Assembly: GCA_026709065.1 (NCBI GenBank)
Contig: JAPOTS010000025.1
Location: forward strand, 1 to 48,479
Direction: 5' to 3'
Length of the DNA stretch: 48,479 bases
DNA from: Bacteroidota bacterium
GTDB taxonomy: Bacteria > Bacteroidota > Rhodothermia > Rhodothermales > Bin80
In this document: positions 22,976 to 31,354 of the stretch, in pieces
How the letters are laid out: the number at the start of each line of letters is the position of its first letter
Position numbering within the stretch: the stretch's first letter is position 1
Program-made: the position numbers and the translations under genes
The notes under the pieces: model-generated
Seen by the model: only the letters and a program-made list of their open reading frames with translations
Told to the model about the DNA's origin: nothing
Database searches by the model: none

Positions 22976-23940
22976 GGATGCGTATTATTATTGAACCATC
23001 TGTTGCAGACGATTCAAATGCTCATCAATGGTTAGATCGTATTCTTCATCGGGTTTCAGATGGTTGGCATGTCTGGGATATAAATGACCATGTTGATTTT
23101 TCAGCGTTTGAAAATACAACATGGATCCAAGAGCGGGGAACCAAGGGTTTAGAAATTCTTGAAGACTTCATAAAATCATCCGAGCGAGATGTCTGGGATA
23201 CATGGCATCATAAGAAGAAAATTATTGTAACATCCTCCCCGAAGAATGAAAATGAATTTATACCGGAGGACGCTGCGAAAATGGTTAATGAACCCCTTAT
23301 CATTATTGTAGAAAACCAAATTAATGATGGTAAATTTATTCGGCGTATCTTCAAAGAACTTGCTCCATATATTTCAGAGTTGTTATCAATTGGTGCAGTA
23401 AGAATTGATAGTATTGGTGGAATTGGTCAGATGCGTCACCTAATTCAAGATCTGCTCAGCAATAATTCCTCTGGATATCGCTTGATAGCAATTGCTGATA
23501 GTGACAAGAAATCTGCTTCTGATCCAGAAAGTAATAGCGCCCAAGGTTTACGTAAATTCTGTGAAGCAGAAAATATCTCGTGTTGGATTTTGGCAAAGCG
23601 TGCTGCCGAGAACTACCTCCCTTCCATACTTATCAAGCAATTCAAGCCAAACGATCAGAGGCATCTTACTAAGATTGAAGTTTGGGAGAAACTCAGTGAT
23701 GAGCAGAAGGATTTCTATGACATGAAGAATGGCCTCCCTCATAATCGTGATGATACCATCTACCCTTTATTTCAAGATATATCAGATGCAGATTACTGCA
23801 TTCTAGAAGAAGGCTTTCACAGGACCAAGCTTCATCGGTGTTGGGAACTATTAGACAATGTAGGAATTGATGAGGAATTACGTAATCGCTCATGTGGGGA
23901 TTTAGATAATGGTATTTCTATGATTCGTAACGAGATTTAG
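22972..23940 (+). CDS. TOPRIM-like protein, putative effector partner of the ATPase
   Basis: I do not recognise the 322-residue protein as a whole. Its central part has a TOPRIM-like layout: a hydrophobic strand ending in acidic Glu114 (IIIVENQINDGKFIRRIF), then Asp176-x-Asp178 after another strand (RLIAIADSDKK). CWILAKRAAENYLP follows, recalling the R-x-x-ENYLP stretch after the DxD in DUF4435/OLD-type TOPRIM domains. The N-terminal ~105 residues are novel to me and rich in Trp and His (HVWDIND, WDTWHHKKK). The arrangement of ATPase then TOPRIM recalls AriA-AriB of PARIS and a split OLD nuclease. Nuclease activity is inferred. The DUF262 gene begins 24 nt after its TAG stop. Confidence 0.7.
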   Translation: MRMRIIIEPSVADDSNAHQWLDRILHRVSDGWHVWDINDHVDFSAFENTTWIQERGTKGLEILEDFIKSSERDVWDTWHHKKKIIVTSSPKNENEFIPEDAAKMVNEPLIIIVENQINDGKFIRRIFKELAPYISELLSIGAVRIDSIGGIGQMRHLIQDLLSNNSSGYRLIAIADSDKKSASDPESNSAQGLRKFCEAENISCWILAKRAAENYLPSILIKQFKPNDQRHLTKIEVWEKLSDEQKDFYDMKNGLPHNRDDTIYPLFQDISDADYCILEEGFHRTKLHRCWELLDNVGIDEELRNRSCGDLDNGISMIRNEI

Positions 23941-23964
23941 TTTACACACTTACCTCCAAGTAAA

Positions 23965-25620
23965 ATGCCTCAAATAGTGGTAAATCCCGAAACTATTTTT
24001 CTGGGTAAATTAATCAAAAAGATTGTTGAGGGGAAAGTTAGAATTCCAAAGTTTCAGCGACCATTTGTTTGGAAGCAGCAGGACATTATCTCACTATTAG
24101 ATAGTGTGTACAAGGGGTATCCAATTGGCTCAATTCTCATATGGGAAACAGGCGAATCCATAGAATGTTCTTCGTCCATTGGTCCGATTGATATTGTATC
24201 TAGGCCAAATGGATCCCTAAGCTATATTCTTGATGGCCAACAGAGGATTACATCCTTAGTTGGAGCTCTCACATTAAATGAAAACTCTAAGCAAGTTCAT
24301 TCTGGGATTGATTGGCGCGTATACTTTGACTTGGAGAATCCAAACTTTATGAGAACCCCAAGAGGTGAATTGAATCCTCAGTATTTTCCTCTAAACAAAC
24401 TACTCGAAACATCAAAGTTTCTGACTGCTGCTCGCGCAATAGAAACCATTGACGACACAAATAAAAAACATCAATGGCTCAGTGCCGCTGATAATCTCGC
24501 GAATTCATTCCGAGATTATCAGCTTCCCATAGTTAGTATTCAAGAGGCTAATCTAAGTGGAGTGGTGACAGTTTTCACTCGTCTTAATCGAACTGGTCGT
24601 AAGATTTCTCCAGATCAAATGATCTCTGCACTAACCTATCGTGAAGGCAAATTCCATCTTGCAGAGGAATTAGATAAATATGAAGATGAACTTGTTAGTA
24701 AAGGATTTTGCGGCCTGAAACGCATTTTTCTACTTCGGTCCATACTGGCTGCACTTGATGAGGATATTTACGCAAAAGATTGGGCTGATTTAGTGGTTAA
24801 GGAGGAAATTCAGGCAAGATTACCTGAGAGTTGTGAATCAGCAATGAAAGGCATTAATGGTGCACTTAATTTCCTTGAGGGCTTGGGAGTAATATCTGAT
24901 CGGATATTACCTTATGGTCTTCAACTTGTACTACTTGGAGAATTTTTTAGGCTATGTGATAATCCTTCTCAAGAGATAAGAGAATTACTTGAACGCTGGT
25001 TTTGGGTTACATCCTTTACCGGCTGGTTTGGTGCGGTAAGTCCTTCCCAGGCTACTCGTGCATTACAAGAGATTCGTCAACTAGCAAATGGAAAGATTCA
25101 AGAGTTTCATGAAGTAAACTTGAATGAGATGGCATTACCCTTTCCCAAGACTTTCAATGGTCAAAGTGCTCGAACTCGAGCTCTCTTATTGTATCTATCG
25201 TCTCTCAAGCCTCTTTCAATAAGCAATAGATGTACGAATGAATTAAAACTAAGAGATCTGTTCTCCTCCGTTAAATCCAATGCATTAGGATACATATTTT
25301 ATAAGCCTTCAGAAATCATGTTTTCAAGTATTCCTGCAAACAGGATGTATGTGGATAAAGAAATAAATGGAAACATAATGGATCATTTAGCCAGATTATC
25401 CAATGATCAACTCGCAAGAATTCTTCCCACCCATGGGTTTAAATTCGATTCGATTCAGAGATCCATTGATGCGTTACGTAACCAAGGCTATTACGAGTTT
25501 ATTGAGACTCGAAAAGAAGATTTAATCAAAGGGGAAAGAGAGTTTATGGAACAAAAAAAAATTAAATTACCTAAAATTCGTTCTGATGATCCGATTTCAG
25601 ACAGTGATACAACAGAATAA
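23965..25620 (+). CDS. DUF262 (GmrSD/ParB-like nucleotidase fold) protein
   Basis: This 551-residue protein has an N-terminal DUF262 domain. IPKFQRPFVWKQQDIISLLDSVYKG is followed by PIGSILIW, the DGQQR motif (ILDGQQRITSL, near residue 92) and FTRLNRTGRKISPDQ near 210. DUF262 domains occur in the GmrS half of type IV enzymes and in SspE. The usual C-terminal HNH (DUF1524) nuclease is absent; the rest is helical and ends in a charged tail. It lies 24 nt after the TOPRIM-like gene and shares its strand and AT-rich composition, so I treat it as the third gene of one module. Independent membership is possible. Confidence 0.85.
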   Translation: MPQIVVNPETIFLGKLIKKIVEGKVRIPKFQRPFVWKQQDIISLLDSVYKGYPIGSILIWETGESIECSSSIGPIDIVSRPNGSLSYILDGQQRITSLVGALTLNENSKQVHSGIDWRVYFDLENPNFMRTPRGELNPQYFPLNKLLETSKFLTAARAIETIDDTNKKHQWLSAADNLANSFRDYQLPIVSIQEANLSGVVTVFTRLNRTGRKISPDQMISALTYREGKFHLAEELDKYEDELVSKGFCGLKRIFLLRSILAALDEDIYAKDWADLVVKEEIQARLPESCESAMKGINGALNFLEGLGVISDRILPYGLQLVLLGEFFRLCDNPSQEIRELLERWFWVTSFTGWFGAVSPSQATRALQEIRQLANGKIQEFHEVNLNEMALPFPKTFNGQSARTRALLLYLSSLKPLSISNRCTNELKLRDLFSSVKSNALGYIFYKPSEIMFSSIPANRMYVDKEINGNIMDHLARLSNDQLARILPTHGFKFDSIQRSIDALRNQGYYEFIETRKEDLIKGEREFMEQKKIKLPKIRSDDPISDSDTTE

Positions 25621-26111
25621 AAGAGATGAATGCATGCGTTGGATGATGCATGCTCTATTGATATCCTAATCCAGTACATAGAAGTTGCTCCCATCACTAG
25701 ACATACTCTCCTTTCGCCATAATTTTATGAATTATTCGCATTCTTGAGTATATCAGCCAATCAAGTCATCTATCTGGATAGGAACGATGTGGTCAAAGAA
25801 CAAAAGAGTGGAATTTATCCATTGATAGCAGATTTAATTGATTTAGTGTAGTTAAGCATTATGTTGCAGATCAATTTTTACTTCAAGAATATGAGTACCA
25901 GAAGTAGTGAGTCGAGATGAAAGATCTTATGAAACTGTTGTGCTGTATCTTTATATCGGTACAGGTATTTCCTCAAACGGTTTATCTGGCTAGCAACCGG
26001 TAACATCTGAAAGATTCTCTCCCATTGCTAACTACGATCATTGTCTCCAACTGGCGCTTCGTATTAACTGCTCCTATTCGTCGTATTAGGCAATAAAGCC
26101 ATCAATCAAGT
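25621..26111. other. About 490 bp without a supported gene, upstream of the ISL3 remnant
   Basis: No intact frame or recognisable motif is visible. Two GCATGC palindromes (about 25632 and 25648) lie just after the DUF262 stop and could form a weak hairpin. The rest may be the decayed N-terminal half of the ISL3 transposase that becomes readable from 26112. Confidence 0.4.
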
Positions 26112-26562
26112 ACTATGGCGACAGGTCAAACATAATCTATAACTCAAAGGGAGCCGTTACGCGTTGTTATCTACAAAAAGAATCGCACGAAAAAACAAGA
26201 AGAGAACTTCCAGACAGTCAAGGAACCAAACCTCAATGTGAGTGTCGCTTAGCGATTACGAGAAGATTTCAAAGCCATCTTTGAATGCACATCGTTCAAG
26301 GAAGAAAAAGGGTATTTCAACTAATGAATATTAGGTTCAAGAGTCTGGCGTCTCAAAGAAGTCATGAAAATTGCAGACATGTTTAAGAACCACTTTGATG
26401 GAGCATTCACCGCATTATGAAGCCGACAGTCCATTGAAAATCAGTAAGGATAACGGAAAATTCAACGTGTTAAAACCAATGGTAAAGGGTACAGAACATT
26501 GGTAATATCAGAAATGCTATTCGCTTCTTCTATGGTGGTCGGGATCTCTACTCTCACGATTA
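26112..26562 (+). mobile_element. ISL3-family transposase, C-terminal remnant
   Basis: Plus-strand translation, with frame changes and stops, gives LWRQVKHNL, LKGSRYALL and YKKNRTKKQEENFQ. After an in-frame TAG it continues RLREDFKAIFE, WRLKEVMKIADMFKNHFDGAF, RKIQRVKTNGKGYRT and IGNIRNAIRFFYGGRDLYSHD, ending at TAG 26560-26562. The order and spacing match ISL3 transposases (LKGTRYLLL, RLREDF, RxxxGxxxNA, NxKIQxxKxxxRGYR, RNAILFxxGxLDLYPH). At least three frame changes make it dead. Its 3' end overlaps the 3' end of the convergent dehydrogenase pseudogene, so it replaced or ran into that gene's tail. Confidence 0.78.
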
Positions 26563-27622
26563 GTGATAGACCCGATTTTTTGGTAATGCGGACGAAACAA
26601 TACCTTGATACCAAGTTTTTGTTTAACGGTGTTAAATGCCTGTTCCCATTGAGAAAGCTTAAAATCATGCGTTAAAAGAGGTGCAGTTTTTACTGCACCA
26701 TGTTTCATGAGTCTGATGGCGCGGATCCATGATTCGGAAGTAGGCTCGGTGCTTCCGGTGATGGTGAGTTCCTTTGAAGAGATGCAATTCATGTCCCAGT
26801 GGATTGATTGTGTAAATCGCGCCATTTGGATATATCGTCCACCTGGTCGCAACAGAGTTAAGAGTTGCTGAGGTGCGGTATCCGATCCTGAACATTCATA
26901 AACCACATCTGACCCAAGTCCCTCAATAGAAACATCTTGGACAAGTGCACCGATGTCTCTGGTTTCCATGTTCATCACATAATCTGCTCCTAAATCCCGG
27001 GCTACAGCTAAGCGATGTGAATCTTCATGTGTACCAATCACAACAGTAGTTGCATGACAGGCAATGAGTATTTGGAGTGTCAGTAGCGCGACGGTTCCTG
27101 AACCAGCAATGACAGCTAAATCACCCGGGCGTACAGAGGTGGTCCTCAACAGAACACTCTGAATCACATAGGCAAGAGGTAGTGTGAGTGCACCTTCACG
27201 GTACGAAATATGTTCAGGAATCCGATGCAGATTCGTGGCAGGAACGATGATATATTCTGCAAATCCTCCATCGCCCAGCCTTCCAAGAGATTGTCGATCG
27301 TGATGGTAAGAGCCATATGTAGTGGAAGATACATCGGGTTGAAAAAACATTTCTGGAGTAACTCGCATTCCAAGGAGATCATCAGAAACGTCCTGCCCGA
27401 CTTCAACCCTTCTCCAGCAACTTCTCGGCCCAGAATCACTGGAGGCGTACACGGGATCCGATCATCAATCATATGTAAGTCGGATTCACTAATTCCAGCG
27501 GCATGAATTTTTAACTTTACCTGTCCTACTTTGGGAGTTGGGTCACTGATGTCATCAACTTTTATATTGCCAATTCCTTTGGTAACTTTTACGACAGCTT
27601 GCATAGGCAGTAAATCAATCAA
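26517..27622 (-). pseudogene. Medium-chain (zinc-type) alcohol/polyol dehydrogenase, frameshifted pseudogene
   Basis: Residues encoded from 27622 (MIDLLPMQAVVKV... to GREVAGEG) and from about 27405 to 26517 (VEVGQDVSDDLLGMRVTPEMFF...) form one MDR protein split by a single frameshift in GAAGGGTTGAAG near 27405. The NAD(P)-domain is clear (GDLAVIAGSGTVALLTLQIL, LGADYVMNMETRD). The zinc chemistry is gone: the catalytic Cys of GICGSD is Ser (GISESD), the His of GHE is Arg (GRE), and the four structural cysteines between FFQP and GSYHHDRQSLGR are missing. The C-terminus past KVLFRP reads through the ISL3 remnant. The start abuts the stop of the upstream PLP enzyme, so it was once the second gene of that operon. 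Confidence 0.85.
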
Positions 27623-28780
27623 TTAGATGACACATCCCCGAGTGTCGACGGTGATTGTTGAAAGAATCTCTGATTCATGAACCATGTACATGAGATCAAC
27701 CATATTAACCACAACGCAGGCGTGGTTTGGAATGATTTGAACTTTATCGCCAACAGTGAATGTACTTCCCCCTTGAACGGCCCCCCAGCCATGCTCTTCG
27801 GATAATCCAGTAATTCGTGCATGGGGGTGAGCGGTACGAGTCCGAGGATTATAGAGAATGCAACCATAGTCCTGATTACCTGCAACAAGATCACTGGTGA
27901 GCACTTTACGGCCAGCATCTAAGATAAATCGTTCTGTGCCCATAGATGTACGGTGATGGCTCACCACCGTAGACAGAACAGTTAATGCGCATTCATCAAG
28001 CGAGCAGACCCCAAGCATTACCTGCGTTAAATCATTGAAGATATAGTTGCCAGGGCGAAGTTCTGTAATTTGGAAAGGTCCTTTATTCTTGTTTTTAAAC
28101 ACACTGATTGAAGGAGTAGATCCCATACTAATTTCAAATGAGTCGGGATCAATTGACAGAGCCTCATGGAGTCGATTCGCGACATCAAGCATTCGATCTC
28201 TGGCTTCTGCCATAGTATGTTCAAGATCATTGGCAGCGTACGCATTTCCCTCATGAGTTAAGATTCCGCAGAGACGCAGTCCATCTAATTCTTGGATTCT
28301 TGAGGCGATATTGATAACATTATCATGATCATAAAGTACCCCACAACGGCCGTATCCCGTATCAATTTCTATGAGAACATCAATTTCAACACCAGACTTG
28401 GAGAGCAGACTTGAAGCGCACTGAGCGCCTTCAATTGTGTCAATACAAAAGGAAATATGCGCTTTGTCTGAGAGGTTTACGATCGATTCCAGTTGATGCG
28501 TTCCAACGATGGGGTAAGCAATTCGCACATCTGTGAAGCCATGATTGATAAATTTTTCGGCTTCACTCACTTTTGCAACAGTGATTCCTTCAGCTCCAAG
28601 TGATTCTTGGCGTTTTGCTAGTTCAATGGACTTATGAGTTTTTGTATGCGGGCGAATTTGAACGTTGGATGAACGGACAGACACTCTGGAAAGATTTTGC
28701 TCCATACGTGTCTGATCAATAAGGACACACGGAGTCGGTAAGTCTTCTATCACATGCATGAATTTGGGGGTCGGTTGCAA
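27623..28780 (-). CDS. D-threonine aldolase / D-serine dehydratase-like PLP enzyme
   Basis: This 385-residue fold-type III PLP enzyme (alanine racemase N-terminal barrel plus D-serine dehydratase-like C-domain) has the Schiff-base Lys in RPHTKTHK, with Lys47 as best candidate. It also has a barrel strand with VLIEIDTGYGRCG, the phosphate-binding ELRPGNYIFND, and the C-terminal metal-site HxC in IIPNHACVVVN. Family members cleave D-threonine to glycine and acetaldehyde or deaminate D-serine or 3-hydroxyaspartate; the substrate cannot be chosen here. It appears intact, although the dehydrogenase fused to its operon directly downstream is a pseudogene. Confidence 0.85.
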   Translation of the reverse strand: MQPTPKFMHVIEDLPTPCVLIDQTRMEQNLSRVSVRSSNVQIRPHTKTHKSIELAKRQESLGAEGITVAKVSEAEKFINHGFTDVRIAYPIVGTHQLESIVNLSDKAHISFCIDTIEGAQCASSLLSKSGVEIDVLIEIDTGYGRCGVLYDHDNVINIASRIQELDGLRLCGILTHEGNAYAANDLEHTMAEARDRMLDVANRLHEALSIDPDSFEISMGSTPSISVFKNKNKGPFQITELRPGNYIFNDLTQVMLGVCSLDECALTVLSTVVSHHRTSMGTERFILDAGRKVLTSDLVAGNQDYGCILYNPRTRTAHPHARITGLSEEHGWGAVQGGSTFTVGDKVQIIPNHACVVVNMVDLMYMVHESEILSTITVDTRGCVI

Positions 28781-28823
28781 TTAAACCACCAGGGATGACT
28801 GATTGATTCAAAAAAATCTTTCT

Positions 28824-28847
28824 ACTTTGCAACATAAAGTACTTTAT
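28824..28847. promoter_or_regulatory. Putative operator: ACTTT/AAAGT half-sites with perfect 14-bp palindrome
   Basis: ATAAAGTACTTTAT at 28834-28847 is a perfect palindrome. An extra ACTTT at 28824-28828 forms a second inverted pair with AAAGT at 28836-28840. It lies 18 nt before the start of the membrane-protein/winged-helix pair, where an autoregulatory operator is expected. Binding by the winged-helix protein is inference. Confidence 0.55.
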
Positions 28848-28864
28848 TTCAGTAAAAGACAGTC

Positions 28865-29473
28865 ATGCATATTCAACACGGACCAGTGACTCGTAAAGAT
28901 CAGAGTCCAGAAAATCAAGCGACTGAGCATTTACGTTTTATTCGTGATGTAATGGAGCGTTCAGCTTCATTTACGGCAGTTCCTGGATGGGGAATGTTCG
29001 TGGTGGGGCTCACCGTTCTGCCTGCAACATGGATTGCCTCAATTCAGAATTCATCTAATGATTCGTTGATTGTTTGGTTTACTCAGGCAGCAATTGCTGT
29101 GATTATTGGGCTTTGGACATTACACAGAAAGGCTCATAAATCTGGCGTATCTCTTACAAGTGGGCCAGGTCGTAAGTATATTCTTACGCTAGCCCCTTCT
29201 ATGGTGGCTGGGTTATTGTTTACTATTGCCCTGTGGCAGGCGGGTAATTTAGATCTTTTAGCCACCTTATGGTTACTCCTATATGGAGCAGGTACAATAA
29301 CTGGGGGGGCAAGTAGCGTCAGAGTGATTCCTCTACTCGGCATTTCGTTTATGGTAATGGGAATCATTTCGTTATTCATTTCTCCTGAATGGATGTATGT
29401 GTTACTTGCACTTAGTTTTGGGGGGTTGCATATCGGATTTGGGATCTACATTGCTCGCAAATATGGTGGATAG
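28865..29473 (+). CDS. Integral membrane protein paired with a winged-helix regulator
   Basis: This 202-residue protein has a polar N-terminus of about 30 residues (NQATEHLRFIRDVMERSASFTAVPGWG). Five or six hydrophobic helices follow, roughly at 38-56, 64-84, 100-118, 124-142, 150-168 and 172-194. I do not recognise an enzymatic motif. Membrane proteins of this type with the ERSxxFTAVPGWG opening commonly precede a small winged-helix protein, as here: the next gene starts inside its 3' end (11-nt overlap). The membrane protein may sense a ligand or modulate the regulator; that is inference. Confidence 0.7.
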   Translation: MHIQHGPVTRKDQSPENQATEHLRFIRDVMERSASFTAVPGWGMFVVGLTVLPATWIASIQNSSNDSLIVWFTQAAIAVIIGLWTLHRKAHKSGVSLTSGPGRKYILTLAPSMVAGLLFTIALWQAGNLDLLATLWLLLYGAGTITGGASSVRVIPLLGISFMVMGIISLFISPEWMYVLLALSFGGLHIGFGIYIARKYGG

Positions 29474-29825
29474 GACATTGTATCGTTCTATGGAAGTACT
29501 ACAAGAGCACCTTGATCCTTTGATTCATGCACGCGTGAGGTTGGGAATTGTGAGTGCGTTAGCAGCTGGCGAGACACTGAGTTTTCGTGATTTGAAGGTT
29601 CTTCTGAGTACCTCAGATGGAAATTTGAGTCGTCATACACAGAAGTTAGAAAAAGCTGGTTACATCAAATCTATCAAATCATTTCAGGGAAGAATGCCAC
29701 TGACCGAATACCGCCTTACATCCAAAGGGAGCAAGGCACTGTTAGCTTATGTAGAGCAGATGGAGCATATGTTGAAGGTCGCTCGTACCGTCAATGGCTC
29801 CCCAAAGGATGACTCCTATCAATAA
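29463..29825 (+). CDS. Winged-helix transcriptional regulator (HTH_34/MarR-like)
   Basis: The ATG at 29463 (MVDRTLYRSMEVLQ) overlaps the upstream stop; a later ATG at 29490 is possible. About 120 residues hold one winged helix: DPLIHARVRLGIVSALAAG, recognition region LSFRDLKVLLSTSDGNLSRHTQKLEKAGYI, and wing PLTEYRLTSKGSKALLAYVEQME. The latter closely matches single-domain regulators with TxGNLSxHxxKLExAGY. Coupled to the membrane-protein gene, it probably represses both through the palindrome at 28834-28847. The effector is unknown. Confidence 0.85.
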   Translation: MVDRTLYRSMEVLQEHLDPLIHARVRLGIVSALAAGETLSFRDLKVLLSTSDGNLSRHTQKLEKAGYIKSIKSFQGRMPLTEYRLTSKGSKALLAYVEQMEHMLKVARTVNGSPKDDSYQ

Positions 29826-29900
29826 AATGATCAATCACTACACTCTGGATTTATCTATATCAGCAATAGCTATGTGCAGAATAATTCAAGAAAATATTAC

Positions 29901-30611
29901 ATGATTACTGAAACACCGACGACTACCAACGACGGGTTGCATGTTGCCATCATTATGGATGGGAATGGCCGCTGGGCTAATAAACGAAATCTCCCTCGTT
30001 CGGCGGGACATCATGCGGGAATACGATCGCTTAGAGACACGGTAGAGGCTGCTGTTCAGCGTCCGATTCACACACTGACGTTATATGCCTTTTCATCCGA
30101 CAACTGGCAACGACCTCAAAGTGAAGTACGAACGCTCATGCGTATTTTGGCAGCACAGCTTCCAGCACAGGCAGCCAATTGTGTTAGGCAAAATATTCGT
30201 TTGAGTGTGATAGGTCGCAGGGATCGTTTGCCAGAACCTGTCATACAGGCGCTTATTCGCGCAGAAGCCCGAACTATGCATGGAACGTCATTACATCTAC
30301 GATTTGCATTAGATTATTCTGCCCGTGATTCCTTGTCACGCGCAGCGCAGCATGTGGGCAATAATGGAAATGGAGATTTTTTACACGCATTGATGCGGGC
30401 CTATAATGCAGATTGCCCTGTACCAGATGTCGACCTACTCATTCGAACGGGTGGAGAACAACGTCTGAGTGATTTTCTGCTGTGGGAGTGTGCTTATGCT
30501 GAACTCTATTTTACACCAGATTACTGGCCTGATTTCAATGGAATGAAGTTAGATGATGCATTGGACGTATTTGAGAAGAGGCAGCGTCGCTTCGGAACGA
30601 TCCCAGTGTAG
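29901..30611 (+). CDS. uppS: Isoprenyl transferase (undecaprenyl diphosphate synthase family)
   Basis: This cis-prenyltransferase condenses isopentenyl units on farnesyl diphosphate to make the C55 carrier of cell-wall synthesis. Catalytic Asp lies in HVAIIMDGNGRWA. Also present are YAFSSDNWQRPQSEV and the C-terminal LLIRTGGEQRLSDFLLWECAYAELYFTPDYWPDF. I chose the ATG at 29901 (MITETP, 236 residues); a frame-open start nine codons earlier would add a non-homologous leader. The length is typical. The regulator gene ends 75 nt before it. Confidence 0.95.
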   Translation: MITETPTTTNDGLHVAIIMDGNGRWANKRNLPRSAGHHAGIRSLRDTVEAAVQRPIHTLTLYAFSSDNWQRPQSEVRTLMRILAAQLPAQAANCVRQNIRLSVIGRRDRLPEPVIQALIRAEARTMHGTSLHLRFALDYSARDSLSRAAQHVGNNGNGDFLHALMRAYNADCPVPDVDLLIRTGGEQRLSDFLLWECAYAELYFTPDYWPDFNGMKLDDALDVFEKRQRRFGTIPV

Positions 30612-30755
30612 TCAAATGTCTCATTGAATATTTTCTCAAAACAACTCTTGGAGATCTGATAGAGTCATGTGTCAATGGAAAGTTGAATCTGCACTTGATG
30701 ACAGGGAGTTGATCAGGTAGATGATTTCTTAAATTACACATACTTCGGATTTTCA

Positions 30756-30769
30756 ATACTTTAAAGTAT
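30756..30769. promoter_or_regulatory. Perfect 14-bp palindrome ATACTTTAAAGTAT upstream of the phosphatase gene
   Basis: The palindrome lies 35 nt before the SixA-like gene and uses the same ACTTT and AAAGT half-sites as the putative operator at 28834-28847, in opposite order. It may be a regulatory site, but AT-rich palindromes this short can occur by chance. Confidence 0.35.
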
Positions 30770-30804
30770 CGCAGGATTCTATACACAGTCAGGAATGAAC
30801 CCGA

Positions 30805-31335
30805 ATGCTCATGGATAAAACCATCTTATTGTTTCGCCACGCGAAGTCAGACTGGAATGCATCATATGATCACGATCATGACCGTCCAATTAACCCTCGA
30901 GGGAAGCATGCTGCACGGGCTATGGGTCGTTGGCTTGCTCAATCTGGCCCTGTTCCAGAGGTTATTCTATGCTCCACAGCAGTTCGTGCACGCACAACCT
31001 GCCTCTTAGCAAAAGACGCGGGGAGATGGGATGCTGAAGTGCAATATGAGCGAGGCTTATACCATGCAACCCCATCTGATTTAATGCATTATCTTAATGA
31101 GTTAACAAATGATGTCACTGTGGCAATGTTAGTTGGACACCAGCCCACTTGGTCAGCAACCACTAAATTGTTGTCAGGTCAAACTGTGACTGAATTCCCC
31201 ACTGCATCCATCGCACGAGTTGATGTCAAACTTGATCAATGGAGTCGTTGTGTCGCTGGAATTGGAAGACTCATTTGGCATCAGTATCCAAAACGGATAT
31301 CAGAAAATTATTACGATGCCGACGGACAAATTTAG
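30805..31335 (+). CDS. SixA-like histidine phosphatase
   Basis: This 176-residue histidine-phosphatase-superfamily protein has the phosphohistidine motif as RHAKSDW (ILLFRHAKSDW). DRPINPRGKHAARAMGRWL and ILCSTAVRARTTC follow, and the second catalytic His is in MLVGHQPTWSATTKLLSG. SixA relatives dephosphorylate phosphohistidine in signalling proteins. The true target here is unknown. ATG codons at 30805 and 30811 (MDKTILLF) are both possible starts. It is preceded by a 190-bp gap with a palindrome, so it is likely transcribed alone. Confidence 0.87.
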   Translation: MLMDKTILLFRHAKSDWNASYDHDHDRPINPRGKHAARAMGRWLAQSGPVPEVILCSTAVRARTTCLLAKDAGRWDAEVQYERGLYHATPSDLMHYLNELTNDVTVAMLVGHQPTWSATTKLLSGQTVTEFPTASIARVDVKLDQWSRCVAGIGRLIWHQYPKRISENYYDADGQI

Positions 31336-31354
31336 TGAGATTTAGGGGTCTTAA

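Noticed and set aside
28027..28254. Open frames antisense or out of frame within the D-threonine aldolase-like gene, and similar ones inside the heme, argS and mrdA genes
   Set aside because: They are shadows of strongly conserved coding sequences and show no motif of their own.
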